This document shows, piece by piece, positions 9,529 to 18,037 of a stretch of DNA of 64,000 nucleotides. The position numbers were made by a program, and so were the translations under genes. Location: NCBI RefSeq assembly GCF_021290925.1, contig NZ_JAJSLX010000004.1:62001-126000 (forward strand), read 5' to 3'. The notes under the pieces were generated by a model that did no database searches, was not told the origin of the DNA, and saw only the letters and a list, made by a program, of their open reading frames with translations. How positions within the stretch are numbered: the stretch's first letter is position 1; each line of letters opens with the position of its first letter. This DNA comes from Sessilibacter corallicola. GTDB taxonomy: Bacteria > Pseudomonadota > Gammaproteobacteria > Pseudomonadales > Cellvibrionaceae.

Positions 9529-9945
9529 ATGAAACAAAACATCATTCACATCACATTGGTCGTAAAAGATTACGATGAAGCAATTGATTTTTACGTAAAT
9601 AAATTGCGGTTCGAACTGATTGAAGACACGTATCAACCTGAGCAAGATAAGCGCTGGGTTGTTGTTGCACCACCAAATTCTCATGGAGCAACGCTTTTGC
9701 TTGCGAAAGCTTCAAAGCCTGAGCAGGTTGATTTTGTTGGTAACCAAGCCGGTGGGCGTGTGTTCTTATTTCTCAATACTGATGATTTTTGGCGAGATTA
9801 CGAGTACATGAATTCCGTTGGTGTTAAATTTATTCGTGAGCCATCCAAGCAAGATTACGGTATGGTTGCGGTTTTCGAAGATCTGTATGGAAACCGATGG
9901 GATTTGTTGCAGTTAAACCCTGACCACCCAATGGTAAAAAGATAA
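9529..9945 (+). CDS. VOC-family (glyoxalase/bleomycin-resistance fold) protein
   Basis: 138 residues from the ATG at 9529, chosen over an upstream in-frame start at 9487 because GGAAG precedes it and the family normally begins right at the first beta strand (IIHITLVVKDYDEAIDFY). One betaalphabetabetabeta repeat pair ends in AVFEDLYGNRWDLLQL. His near the start and Glu near the end are the usual metal ligands. Closest in type to uncharacterised VOC proteins (YcgJ/PhnB-like size). Substrate cannot be told. Monocistronic by spacing. Confidence 0.82.
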   Translation: MKQNIIHITLVVKDYDEAIDFYVNKLRFELIEDTYQPEQDKRWVVVAPPNSHGATLLLAKASKPEQVDFVGNQAGGRVFLFLNTDDFWRDYEYMNSVGVKFIREPSKQDYGMVAVFEDLYGNRWDLLQLNPDHPMVKR

Positions 9946-10174
9946 ATACACTAGATACTCAATTCCTCTATTTTGACGCTTTCACATATTGAAGATTGTA
10001 GAATTTTGAAGTACAGCTTCTTGATGATATTAATAGTAACTTTATTGAATTCAAAGAACAGTTTGTAAAAACTGTATAGTTGTGTACTTAATTTATGTAG
10101 CTGTATTTTTCAGATTAACCAAGTGCGGTGAGACATATTCCACCGTGCCTGAAAAACAAGTATAAGGATTGAAG

Positions 10175-10630
10175 ATGGAGTTGGGGGTGCTGTTCAAATT
10201 ATTAATGCTATTTGTATGGTTCTGTATTGTTGCTTTATCCGCCAGAAAATTTTTCCAAGGCAGAGCAAGTGTTAATTGGCCAACAACAGTTGCCTCAGTG
10301 AGTTCTTCTGAAATTTTGGAAAAAAACGATGGAAATGGACTAACTTTTTATTCTCCTATTATTAAGTATCAATATTTCGTAAATGATGCGGTTTACCAGG
10401 GTGCAACTTTCACATTTATGGGTACTTTTGGCGTAACTAGATACCATGCGGAAAAATATATACCTATGTATCCGTCGGGTAGTAAATTTAACGTGTACTA
10501 TAATCCTAAGAGCCCGAATATCTCAGTGATTATTCCCGGCGTGCATTGGGGGCAATATTTGAGTGTGGCTGTTATAACTCTTGTGTTTTTTGGTTTGGCT
10601 CGTATCGTAGAGATTCTAAGTCTCTTTTGA
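10175..10630 (+). CDS. DUF3592 membrane protein
   Basis: 151 residues. Two terminal transmembrane helices (about 4-24 and 127-147) flank an extracytoplasmic domain with the DUF3592 pattern: W...VASVSSSEI, YSPIIKYQYFVNDAVYQGATF, YPSGSKFNVYYNPKSPNISVI. ATG at 10175 is preferred to the TTG two codons earlier, with AAGGA six bases upstream. DUF3592 proteins are widespread in small accessory genes; function unknown. The next frame starts within or just after its 3' end. Confidence 0.75.
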   Translation: MELGVLFKLLMLFVWFCIVALSARKFFQGRASVNWPTTVASVSSSEILEKNDGNGLTFYSPIIKYQYFVNDAVYQGATFTFMGTFGVTRYHAEKYIPMYPSGSKFNVYYNPKSPNISVIIPGVHWGQYLSVAVITLVFFGLARIVEILSLF

Positions 10631-10677
10631 GCGGGTTATATATAATAAGTATTTATCTAGTCGCAGAAGTAAATCGT

Positions 10678-11052
10678 GTGTATTTAGAAATTATTGAAAT
10701 ATTTGGAATTAACGAAGAAAATCAAATTAATGATGAGTTCATTGAATCTCACGCTGATCCTATGTGGGAGATAACCGATTTCGAACCAATCAAGTACTTG
10801 CCTTCTTATATGGTATGGTGCGTACGCAACGGTAATAGAGATGGTAACTTGGTATGTGCAGGCACTATAAATGCTATCGCAGAATCAGGGCGATCGAGAA
10901 GCCCGAATATTACCCATTTAAATTTTAAATATCGTTGCACAGAACAGCAGAAGCTAATCGTTACAAGGTTTCTAATTTGGTGCCTTTATAACTTAAGTTA
11001 CGAAGACGAAAATCAGATTAAACGCTCAATTAAGCAATGTTATAGCAGCTAA
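10678..11052 (+). CDS. Unrecognised small protein
   Basis: About 125 residues if started at the GTG at 10678 (AGAAG eight bases upstream). The open frame extends back to 10546 but that part overlaps the DUF3592 gene out of frame and reads as non-protein-like (FECGCYNSCVFWFG), so I exclude it. The sequence has conserved-looking features (DPMWEI, PSYMVWCVR, LNFKYRCTEQQKLIV, FLIWCLYNL) but I cannot name a family. No signal peptide. It may be a 5'-truncated gene. Confidence 0.45.
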   Translation: MYLEIIEIFGINEENQINDEFIESHADPMWEITDFEPIKYLPSYMVWCVRNGNRDGNLVCAGTINAIAESGRSRSPNITHLNFKYRCTEQQKLIVTRFLIWCLYNLSYEDENQIKRSIKQCYSS

Positions 11053-11117
11053 CAAGCCTATGATCTATTATATTAAGCCCGTATATTTAATTGGTTGAAG
11101 TTCTAGGAAAGTAATTG

Positions 11118-11522
11118 ATGAAACAGATTCCACTAAACAAAGAAGCTTATTCTGACAGTTCTAAGAGATCTGTTGGTTTCGAGTTCCTTGGAGAGTTTTA
11201 TCGAGATATTCATTATCAGTGTAAGAGATGTGCAAAAAGCGAAATTTTCACCGCAGAAGATCAAAAATACGCTTATGAAATAAAAAAGAAATATATGTGG
11301 CAACAACGGTTCTTGTGTAATAAATGTCACACTGAAATGGTGGCTATTAAAAGCGAGTTGCAAAAGATGGAGAAATACTATTGTAATAATAAAGAGCAGT
11401 CCCTTAAAGATCGAGAATTTTTGCTTAAATGGCTTAGGCTTCTTAAGAAGTATCCAACTTGTTGGAAAAAGAGTAACTCTAATAGAGTAAAGTTTATAGA
11501 AAAAGCACTAGGTTTGAGCTAG
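11118..11522 (+). CDS. Small zinc-ribbon protein (zf-trcl type)
   Basis: 134 residues from ATG 11118, preceded by AGGAAA seven bases upstream. The core is a treble-clef/zinc-ribbon: C-x-x-C in YQCKRCAK, then SEIFTAEDQKYAYEIKKKYMWQQ and a second C-x-x-C in LCNKCHTE. This FTAEDQ..YE.KK.. pattern is that of the 'probable zinc-ribbon' family (PF13451). A basic helical tail follows. Likely nucleic-acid or protein binding; function unknown. Monocistronic. Confidence 0.7.
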   Translation: MKQIPLNKEAYSDSSKRSVGFEFLGEFYRDIHYQCKRCAKSEIFTAEDQKYAYEIKKKYMWQQRFLCNKCHTEMVAIKSELQKMEKYYCNNKEQSLKDREFLLKWLRLLKKYPTCWKKSNSNRVKFIEKALGLS

Positions 11523-11884
11523 AGGGTTACTATATGAAAAGTTGACTGTCCATGCTTACACTGAATTTTACCCTTGTCATATCAGATCTCGAAATAGTTT
11601 TGATTTTATTCATAGAGTTATAATCAAAAATTTCGATATTTCTCCCCTTAGATAAACTAAAGTATTAAGTGTTCTGTTGTGCTAGAAGATTATGCTTTTT
11701 ATTTAGGTAACTATTCTTATTTTGGTTTTCTCCAATTCTAATGTACAGATTAATTCCTTTCTCAATGCTGCCAATTTCATGGTAAATTATCGTTAAATTT
11801 CTGTAGTGGTGTTTAATACATGCTCAATTAGATGAATTGAAAAATGTATTGGCGCTTCTGATTATTCGTGTTGTAGGCATTATC
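11523..11884. other. AT-rich spacer with second 18-bp repeat copy
   Basis: About 360 bases without a gene. It holds the second copy of the 18-base repeat at 11775-11792. Nothing else recognisable. Confidence 0.4.
11775..11792 (+). repeat. 18-bp direct repeat, copy 2
   Basis: Exact match to 9483-9500, 2.3 kb away, and like that copy it lies shortly upstream of a small gene. See copy 1. Confidence 0.6.
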
Positions 11885-12289
11885 ATGAATACAAAAATAA
11901 TGTACATAGAAATAAAGTTGGATGGTTTGAGGGGAGAAGGTCGAATTGCTCGTGTCACAACGTCTAAATCAGGTAAAACTATCTACTATGGCCGAAGGAC
12001 TCTTGTACCAACAGCGGGATCTCCGTTAAAGGCTAATTTTTATGATGAAAGCACCTTTGAAGATTTTTGGGTTTCTAACCCTAAGAAGGATGGCTCAGAT
12101 TCTCTATTTCCAGCGAAGATAACTATTGATGAAGATGTGAGAGAAAAATACTGGTTAGAAATACGAAATCAACCGAATAATATTCTAAAGTCATCATACC
12201 GTTCTCCTGGAAAATCAAAAGCTGAACGAGAGAAGTTAGAAAAAGGTTTACGGCGTCGACAAATGGATAATGGCTGGTTATCTAATTGA
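11885..12289 (+). CDS. Unrecognised small basic protein
   Basis: 134 residues from ATG 11885 (MNTKIMYIEIKLDG). The frame is open further upstream to a TTG at 11837, but that extension is hydrophobic and lacks a ribosome site. The N-terminal half looks beta-rich (IARVTTSKSGKTIYYGRRTL), the C-terminal tail is highly charged (SKAEREKLEKGLRRRQ). Similar small proteins with an 'Y.GR.L.P..G...KAN(Y/F)' stretch are common hypotheticals in accessory DNA. No function assigned. Confidence 0.5.
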   Translation: MNTKIMYIEIKLDGLRGEGRIARVTTSKSGKTIYYGRRTLVPTAGSPLKANFYDESTFEDFWVSNPKKDGSDSLFPAKITIDEDVREKYWLEIRNQPNNILKSSYRSPGKSKAEREKLEKGLRRRQMDNGWLSN

Positions 12290-12423
12290 GGGTAGGAGTG
12301 TCTACATCGATTATGACGTCATCTCGATAGAGGATATAAAATTTTTATTAATCTTAATTCTATTGAAATGAGATTGAATAAAAAATGACGCTGCAGTGCA
12401 TATTCTATTTATTCAAGTAGCAC

Positions 12424-12487
12424 GGTAGCCAAGTGGCTACCGCAAGTCTAAACCACACAACAAGGTTATAGGTTTCAACCTTGTTGT
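12424..12487. terminator. Tandem stem-loops between convergent genes
   Basis: Two perfect hairpins: GGTAGCC/GGCTACC around a four-base loop at 12424-12441, and ACAACAAGGTT/AACCTTGTTGT around a nine-base loop at 12457-12487. They separate the plus-strand small gene from the convergent CocE-like gene and probably terminate transcription from both sides. Confidence 0.65.
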
Positions 12488-12507
12488 AATGTTATTGCAA
12501 TTATTAC

Positions 12508-14457
12508 TTATTCTGTTGGAACAAGAGTAAAGCTGTCGTTGGGCACTACTGGTAATACGATGCTTGATGGGTACCAGCGGTTGTTTTCAACGGTTAACCA
12601 AGTGGGTAATAGTTGCAATAAACCTTCTGCGCCAAAAATAGTTCCTTGTGGCAAATTGCTCGGTCCAACAGCCACTCGCAATCGGTGTCCTTTTTTAATA
12701 ACGGCGCTGGTTGGTTGAATTTCAATTGGGAATTTCGCGGTTATGTTGGGTATCACGACTGATTCATCAGATTCGCTAAACGTGTGCCAAGGCTGAATAG
12801 TTTCTCCATTGAGTGTGCGGCTGCGTGAATTATCGGTAGCGCGATGTTTCATATTGATTAGGCCATTGGTGATCGGTGTTACTGTGCCGTTTGGTGCTAC
12901 GTCATCAACACGTACTGATACCAAGCCAGCAAAGTTAGTTGTTGAGGCATAAACATCGGCTTGGATAGGTCCGTTGATGGCGAAGTCTTCGTCCATCGGC
13001 GAGGTTTGATAAATCACGTTAAAGAATTTTTCGGTGAAGCTGTTATCTTCAAAACATTCCAATGGAATAAATCCGAGTATACCTAACGACCATTGCGCCG
13101 AGCTGATAGAACACAACCCACCCGCAGGAAATGCGTAAACGGTTTCGTCACCGCCAAAAAGACTGGCTTTGCTTTCTTTTAAGCCGCCAAACGGTTGGAA
13201 GTAAAGACGGGTTGCTTCAGCTTCTGGTACTGGCCAATCGGTGGATGTCGCCATTTGATCCAAGCCGACCATATATTGGGTTACCTGGGGAATGTCTTCA
13301 ACGCGGGCGTCTATACCGCGCAAGTATTGATCGTACCACTGCAATTCGATGTGATTGGTTGGTGGTAAACCGAATGAACCGTTGGGGCTAACTGTGGTTA
13401 GAATCGCTTCGAAATGCGTTCCCGGTAAAATCATCAAACGGCTATCCACTTGGGTTTTTAATTGCTCATAAAGCATAGGTACGCCGCGCTGAAAGATGTC
13501 GTGAACGGCGCCCACTACAAATGTAGGTGCTTGCACCTGATCTAACCGAGCAATGGGCGATCGTGTTTCCCAAAATGGTCCGTCGTTGTTTAGTGCGTTA
13601 TCTCCGAGCAATGCCTGGGTAAATATCGGCAATTGGAATTCCAAAAAGGAGTTCGCTAACACGTTGGCGACAACCGGAAAACCCGAGGCTGGATCTAAGA
13701 TTAAATCCGGATTGGCTACACTTGCCAGGGTGGTTAAAGATAACCACGTAGAGATAAACAGCAAGTTACCAGCGCCACCGGTAAAGGCGGTATCGCGATA
13801 AGTATCAGCTGCGGGCACAATCGAAAATACCGCTTTAATCGCCGGGTGAGCGGTTTCCGCTGCAAACAGAGCCTGAATACCAAGATCGGAAATACCGCGC
13901 ACGGCCAAGTCGCCGTTGGTCCAAGGTTGATCTAATATCCATTCAATGATTTGTTCGTAATCGCCCTGGCTCGATCCCCAGGCGTCCCAAACGCCGCTTG
14001 AGTTACCGGTGCCTCGGCCGTCAATCGAGATGGTGGCGTAACCACGCTTAACGAGGTAAGGGTCGGCCGCGCCAAGGACAATGCCCAAAGAGGGGCTTAC
14101 CTCGCTGACGAGATTACCCAGAGTTACGTTGTAATCACTGATTACTAAAATGGTGGGAAATTCTTCGTCGATTGGATTGCCAAATTCGTCCGCTGGCAGA
14201 GTCACAAATGCCGCCAATTCAATGCCATCGTCTAAGACAATAGTATCCATCGGTAGACGAACTATATTGGGGTAATCTTCGGGGCGGTCGTAGTCTTGCC
14301 ATGTGTCTGCGCCACTAGTGACGATTTGGTTGGGTTCGGCTAACTCGTTCCGAGTCCCGGATGTTGTCCAATTATTTGTAGCCAGTGCATCCTGCAGCGG
14401 CACAAGTGCCAAGGCGGCGCCGGCCAGAATAGAGCGTAGGTTTTTTAAACCAAACAT
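12508..14457 (-). CDS. Exported CocE/NonD-family hydrolase (X-Pro dipeptidyl-peptidase S15 fold)
   Basis: 649 residues with a signal peptide (LRSILAGAALALVPLQDALA). An S15/CocE alpha/beta-hydrolase core (about 60-390) shows DGRGTGNSSG, the nucleophile Ser190 in RGISDLGIQ, an acid residue in GAVHDIFQRG and His in PGTHFEA; a C-terminal jelly-roll domain (about 420-645) ends with GHRLRVAVGPSN. Family members cleave acyl esters or amides, including cocaine and beta-lactam side chains. The nucleophile elbow usually reads G-x-S-Y-x-G; here Asp replaces Tyr, whose backbone helps form the oxyanion hole. AAGGA lies seven bases before the ATG. The divergent AraC gene may regulate it. Confidence 0.82.
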   Translation of the reverse strand: MFGLKNLRSILAGAALALVPLQDALATNNWTTSGTRNELAEPNQIVTSGADTWQDYDRPEDYPNIVRLPMDTIVLDDGIELAAFVTLPADEFGNPIDEEFPTILVISDYNVTLGNLVSEVSPSLGIVLGAADPYLVKRGYATISIDGRGTGNSSGVWDAWGSSQGDYEQIIEWILDQPWTNGDLAVRGISDLGIQALFAAETAHPAIKAVFSIVPAADTYRDTAFTGGAGNLLFISTWLSLTTLASVANPDLILDPASGFPVVANVLANSFLEFQLPIFTQALLGDNALNNDGPFWETRSPIARLDQVQAPTFVVGAVHDIFQRGVPMLYEQLKTQVDSRLMILPGTHFEAILTTVSPNGSFGLPPTNHIELQWYDQYLRGIDARVEDIPQVTQYMVGLDQMATSTDWPVPEAEATRLYFQPFGGLKESKASLFGGDETVYAFPAGGLCSISSAQWSLGILGFIPLECFEDNSFTEKFFNVIYQTSPMDEDFAINGPIQADVYASTTNFAGLVSVRVDDVAPNGTVTPITNGLINMKHRATDNSRSRTLNGETIQPWHTFSESDESVVIPNITAKFPIEIQPTSAVIKKGHRLRVAVGPSNLPQGTIFGAEGLLQLLPTWLTVENNRWYPSSIVLPVVPNDSFTLVPTE

Positions 14458-15256
14458 AGAGCGTTCCTTTATTTTAATTTGTTGGAGTTGGGTCTAGCGT
14501 TTCGTTTAGGAGTAAAAGCCAGTTTTTATTTTTAATTATGATTAAGAGTGCTCGGGTATTTTTGTCATTGCTTTAATACATTCCGTCAGTTATTTAACCG
14601 CCTATCGTTGTTTCTCGATAACGTTTGGCAAAGCGATGCACTGCCTTGGCAATTAACATAAATTGCCGTGCTGCAATTGCCCGATAAATGATGTTTTTAT
14701 GGGTGCTGATAACGCAATTTTCTAACAGACGTGACAGGTCCGGTGATCAATATCTTGATTACCTGAAACTATTTATGGTCAGTTAAATTGCATCAATGTG
14801 AAGGGCTTACCTCAGAGTACGAAACGCTATTATTAGAATTTTTGTGCGCGTTTTAGAGGCAAAACAAGCCTGATAAATTAGGATTATTCTAATTTAAAGG
14901 TCTATGAGCAGAGTCCGTAATTCAAGAATAGATGGCGCTGGATGTATAACTAATCAGTCAGCACAGCGAGTGATTGAATTTTTATGTCATTGTTAAAGTA
15001 CTCCAATTTATTATATTTTTCGTTTTGATCAAGACCGATTCAATGTAACGAACCAGCACAGTTTCTTCGATGAAAACTGCGTTATTCGTGTGTTTTGGCG
15101 ACCATCTTAATAACGTGATTGTTCGTTCTAACTGGCTTCAACTGCAATTTTAGAGATAAGCCAAAATTGCATAAGGTTAGCGTAAGACATTGTTGAGTCA
15201 TTTATTGACAGAAGCCCAGGTGTTCAATTTTATACTTATTTAAAGGGGATTGTTTG
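14458..15256. promoter_or_regulatory. Divergent regulatory region with a GGCAATT/AATTGCC dyad
   Basis: About 800 bases between the CocE-like gene and the AraC gene. A 7+7 base dyad with a six-base spacer lies at 14648-14667, with a further half-site CAATTG nearby; this is a candidate operator for the divergent regulator. No ORF or RNA gene seen in the rest. Confidence 0.4.
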
Positions 15257-16300
15257 ATGCAAAAAACGGCAATGACATCTGCAGTTCAGCGGGAAGTACT
15301 GCATCCTATCTACATCGAGTTGTTGTTGCATTTAGCTCAAGATAAAGGCGTTAAACCTCACAAGCTTGTGTCTCCTAAGCTGGCTGATTCACTTAAATTT
15401 CGCCATAAACCGGCCACTTTTTTTCATTTGGTTGAACGTTTTATGGAGTTGTGCCCCGATAAATATCTGCCGGTCAATTTCGGTCGTCAGTCCGATCTCG
15501 CCGCGGCTGGAACCATTGGTTCTGCGGTAATGTCTGCGCCAACCGTGCGTGATGCCTTTGAGATTATTTGCCGTTTTTACCCACTTACGGGCATGTCTTA
15601 CGATATTAACTATAAGCGAACCGCCAGTGAAACCATCGTTCAGATGGACATGTCCGACCCCGAAGTGCCATCGTCAGCGAGAAATTTCTTATTGGAATCC
15701 CTCGTACACAGTTGGGCAGGTTGTTACAAAATTTTGCGTGGTGAAGAAATTCGGATTAAATCGATTAGCTTTGATTTTCAGCCCACAACGCCGAGTGACT
15801 ACTACAGAGAGCATTTTGGCGCTGAGGTGTTTGTCAGTACCGGCCGAAATATTGTCGTATTTGATAATTACCTTTTTGAACAAGCAAACCTAACTAAAAA
15901 TTCCAGTGTTCATTCTCGCTTTGTTGCTCGTTGTGAAGCGGCACTGCAAAGGTATCGCGGAGGTGTGACCTGCTCGCAAATTGTACGTAGGTATCTTAAA
16001 TCGGAAAATAATTTAACTTCAGCGATTTTGGCGTCCATTGCCAGTTCTATGAACATTTCCAGTCGTACACTCAATCGTCGCCTACAGGCAGAGAATTATA
16101 AATTTAGTCAGTTATTGCAAGAAGAGCGTCTTTCAAGAGCGTGCGAACTCCTAAAAACCAGCGCCATGACCACCGCCGAAATAGCCGAACAATTAGGTTA
16201 TAGTGATGCCTCTAATTTTAGACGTGCCTTTAAAAAATGGGTGGGTTTTAGCCCGAGTGAATTTCGAGAAAAATCGCCGGAATTGTTGAATGGTATTTAA
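15257..16300 (+). CDS. AraC-family transcriptional regulator (Arabinose_bd-type N-domain)
   Basis: 347 residues. N-terminal domain of the PF12625 type (about 15-200; VNFGRQSDLAAAGTIGSAVMSAPTVRDAFEI is its typical core) found in OruR/GbuR-like regulators, and a C-terminal double helix-turn-helix (about 240-335) with MNISSRTLNRRL and AEQLGYSDASNFRRAFKKWVGFSPSEFR. ATG 15257 is preferred to the TTG one codon earlier; AGGGGA is seven bases upstream. It likely senses a small hydrophobic or amino-acid-derived ligand and may activate the divergent exported hydrolase. Confidence 0.87.
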   Translation: MQKTAMTSAVQREVLHPIYIELLLHLAQDKGVKPHKLVSPKLADSLKFRHKPATFFHLVERFMELCPDKYLPVNFGRQSDLAAAGTIGSAVMSAPTVRDAFEIICRFYPLTGMSYDINYKRTASETIVQMDMSDPEVPSSARNFLLESLVHSWAGCYKILRGEEIRIKSISFDFQPTTPSDYYREHFGAEVFVSTGRNIVVFDNYLFEQANLTKNSSVHSRFVARCEAALQRYRGGVTCSQIVRRYLKSENNLTSAILASIASSMNISSRTLNRRLQAENYKFSQLLQEERLSRACELLKTSAMTTAEIAEQLGYSDASNFRRAFKKWVGFSPSEFREKSPELLNGI

Positions 16301-16460
16301 TAGCAAGATAGAAAGTATTTGATCAAAACAAAAAATAGTAAGCGTTAATATTATAATACAAGAAAAAAGCCTGCCGGGTAGGATTCTTTACTCATCATAA
16401 TTGAGAAATTACGACTGGGAAAGTAGTACTTTTATGAAAGAGCAATTAGGTGTTTAACAG

Positions 16461-16492
16461 TATAGAAGCTGGTAATGTTGCCAGCTTCTATA
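16461..16492. terminator. 12-bp inverted repeat terminator between convergent genes
   Basis: TATAGAAGCTGG (16461-16472) pairs perfectly with CCAGCTTCTATA (16481-16492) around an eight-base loop. It lies between the AraC gene and the convergent hydrolase gene. No long T run, so strength is uncertain. Confidence 0.55.
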
Positions 16493-16502
16493 CAATGACT
16501 GA

Positions 16503-17429
16503 TTAATGCTTTTTCAAAAATTGCAGTAAATCTTTGTTTAATCTGTCTTTGTGTGTATCGGCTAATCCGTGTGGGGCACCCTTATAGATAATAAACGTTG
16601 AATCTTTCACGATGTTTGCAGCAGCTTGCCCTGAGGTTTCGATAGGAACAATTTGATCATCGTCACCGTGAATAATTAAAGTCGGTACATCGAATTTAGC
16701 CAAGTCTGGTCTCAGATCAGTTGCGGAGAATGCAGCGATAGAATCGTAAGTATTTTTGGCCCCGGCCATCATGCCTTGTCTCCAAAATGATTGAATCATA
16801 CCTTCGGATTTTTCGCTCCCTTCCCGATTAAAACCAAAGAAGGGGCCTGACGCAATGTTTAAATAAAGCTGAGATCTATCGGCATTTGAGGCTGCTCGTA
16901 AGCCATCGAATACGCTTAACGGTACGCCTTTTGAATTGTCATCGGTTTTTAACATCAAAGGCGTTACGGCACTTATGAGTGCAACACGCTTAACATTTTC
17001 TGTGCCGTGCCTTCCAACGTAGCGTGCTACTTCGCCACCACCGGTTGAGAAACCGACCAAAGTAACTTCTTTTAGTTGCAGTGCATTAATGACTGCTGCC
17101 AGGTCATCAGCGTAATGATCCATATCATTGCCTTCCCAGGGTTGGCTTGAGCGACCGTGTCCACGACGGTCGTGCGCGATAACTCGATAACCGTGTTCTG
17201 CTAGAAATTGCATTTGCGATTCCCAGCTGTCGGAGCTGAGCGGCCAGCCGTGGCTGAAGGTAATTACTTCGCCATTTTTGGGTCCCCAATCTTTATAATA
17301 GATGTCGACGTTGTCTTTGGTGGTTATTGTACTTGCACTGCGATTGTACTCACCGGCGAAAACACTGGTTGATAAAAGTGAAAAAGCCACTGCGCCAGCG
17401 ATTAGTATTTTTCGAGCTATACGGTTCAT
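16503..17429 (-). CDS. Exported alpha/beta hydrolase, cofactor-free chloroperoxidase/arylesterase type
   Basis: 308 residues with a clear signal peptide ([18 protein letters not shown]). The fold matches non-haem haloperoxidases: oxyanion [22 protein letters not shown], nucleophile Ser128 in [12 protein letters not shown], acid in HGDDDQIVP, and His in [10 protein letters not shown]. Family enzymes hydrolyse esters and form peracids from carboxylic acids and H2O2. Cytoplasmic members are common; the periplasmic address is less so. It is 34 bases downstream of ohr on the same strand with GGAGAA before the ATG, so the two probably form a peroxide-related operon. Confidence 0.85.
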   Translation of the reverse strand: MNRIARKILIAGAVAFSLLSTSVFAGEYNRSASTITTKDNVDIYYKDWGPKNGEVITFSHGWPLSSDSWESQMQFLAEHGYRVIAHDRRGHGRSSQPWEGNDMDHYADDLAAVINALQLKEVTLVGFSTGGGEVARYVGRHGTENVKRVALISAVTPLMLKTDDNSKGVPLSVFDGLRAASNADRSQLYLNIASGPFFGFNREGSEKSEGMIQSFWRQGMMAGAKNTYDSIAAFSATDLRPDLAKFDVPTLIIHGDDDQIVPIETSGQAAANIVKDSTFIIYKGAPHGLADTHKDRLNKDLLQFLKKH

Positions 17430-17463
17430 TCTAATTCTCCACGAAGTTTAAATTTGTTAAGCG

Positions 17464-17892
17464 TTATTCACTTAAAACCAAATGTACGTCGATGTTGTTG
17501 CGTGTTGCATTGGAATACGGACAAACAACATGAGCTTTTTCAATTAAATCTTTTGCTCGTTCTTTATCGATGCCAGGTAGAGTAATATTCAGGGTTACTT
17601 CTAGAGCGAATCCTGTAGGAATTGGACCGATACCAACATCTGCAGAAACATGGGCTGATTCCGGTAAGCTTAACTTTTCTTTTAATGCCACAAATTTCAG
17701 TGCACCTAAGAAGCAAGCGGAATAACCTGCTGCGAACAATTGTTCAGGGTTGGTTCCGTCGCCACCATTACCGCCCAGAGCTTTTGGTGTAGAAAGCTGT
17801 ACTGATAAGGCTTTATCACTGGATTCAGACTTACCTTCACGACCTCCAGTAGAGGTAGCGTGCGCGATATACAAAATATTTTCTGGTTTCAT
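17464..17892 (-). CDS. ohr: Organic hydroperoxide resistance protein Ohr (OsmC family)
   Basis: 142 residues. Thiol peroxidase that reduces organic hydroperoxides, normally recycled by lipoyl-dihydrolipoamide systems. Both redox cysteines are present: Cys60 in GYSACFLGAL and Cys124 in HVVCPYSNATR, together with the GGNGGDGTNPEQLFAAG signature. Ohr is usually controlled by a MarR-type OhrR; no such gene lies here. Instead an AraC-type gene is divergent across a 145-base spacer with paired dyads. First gene of a probable two-gene operon with the exported hydrolase. Confidence 0.93.
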   Translation of the reverse strand: MKPENILYIAHATSTGGREGKSESSDKALSVQLSTPKALGGNGGDGTNPEQLFAAGYSACFLGALKFVALKEKLSLPESAHVSADVGIGPIPTGFALEVTLNITLPGIDKERAKDLIEKAHVVCPYSNATRNNIDVHLVLSE

Positions 17893-17955
17893 AATTCAAC
17901 TTTCCTCAATTAGGTTTTCGGTATGTCTTTAAGACGAAACGAATTTTGCTTTATT

Positions 17956-17988
17956 ATTTGGTATCAAATGCTACTATTGGTACCAAAT
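17956..17988. promoter_or_regulatory. Paired TTGGTAnCAA dyads in ohr-araC divergent promoter
   Basis: Two related palindromes, ATTTGGTATCAAAT at 17956-17969 and ATTGGTACCAAAT at 17976-17988, have centres 19 bases apart, close to two helical turns. They sit between divergent ohr and the AraC gene and are good operator candidates for that regulator. Confidence 0.55.
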
Positions 17989-18037
17989 ATGTTGCAGATC
18001 GTACTTTCCGGTTCACATTGAAGAAAGGTAACTCGTT

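Noticed and set aside
10546-10677. N-terminal extension of the unknown gene over the DUF3592 gene
   Set aside because: Reads the DUF3592 codons in another frame and looks non-protein-like, so a later start is preferred.
11040-11080. TAACAAGCC after the unknown gene, like the start of an integron attC site
   Set aside because: No partner core site or palindromic attC fold could be found around it, and no integrase gene is present.
5907-12289. Prophage or integrative element
   Set aside because: No integrase, phage structural gene, tRNA end or long attachment repeat is visible; only AT-richness and accessory gene content support transfer.
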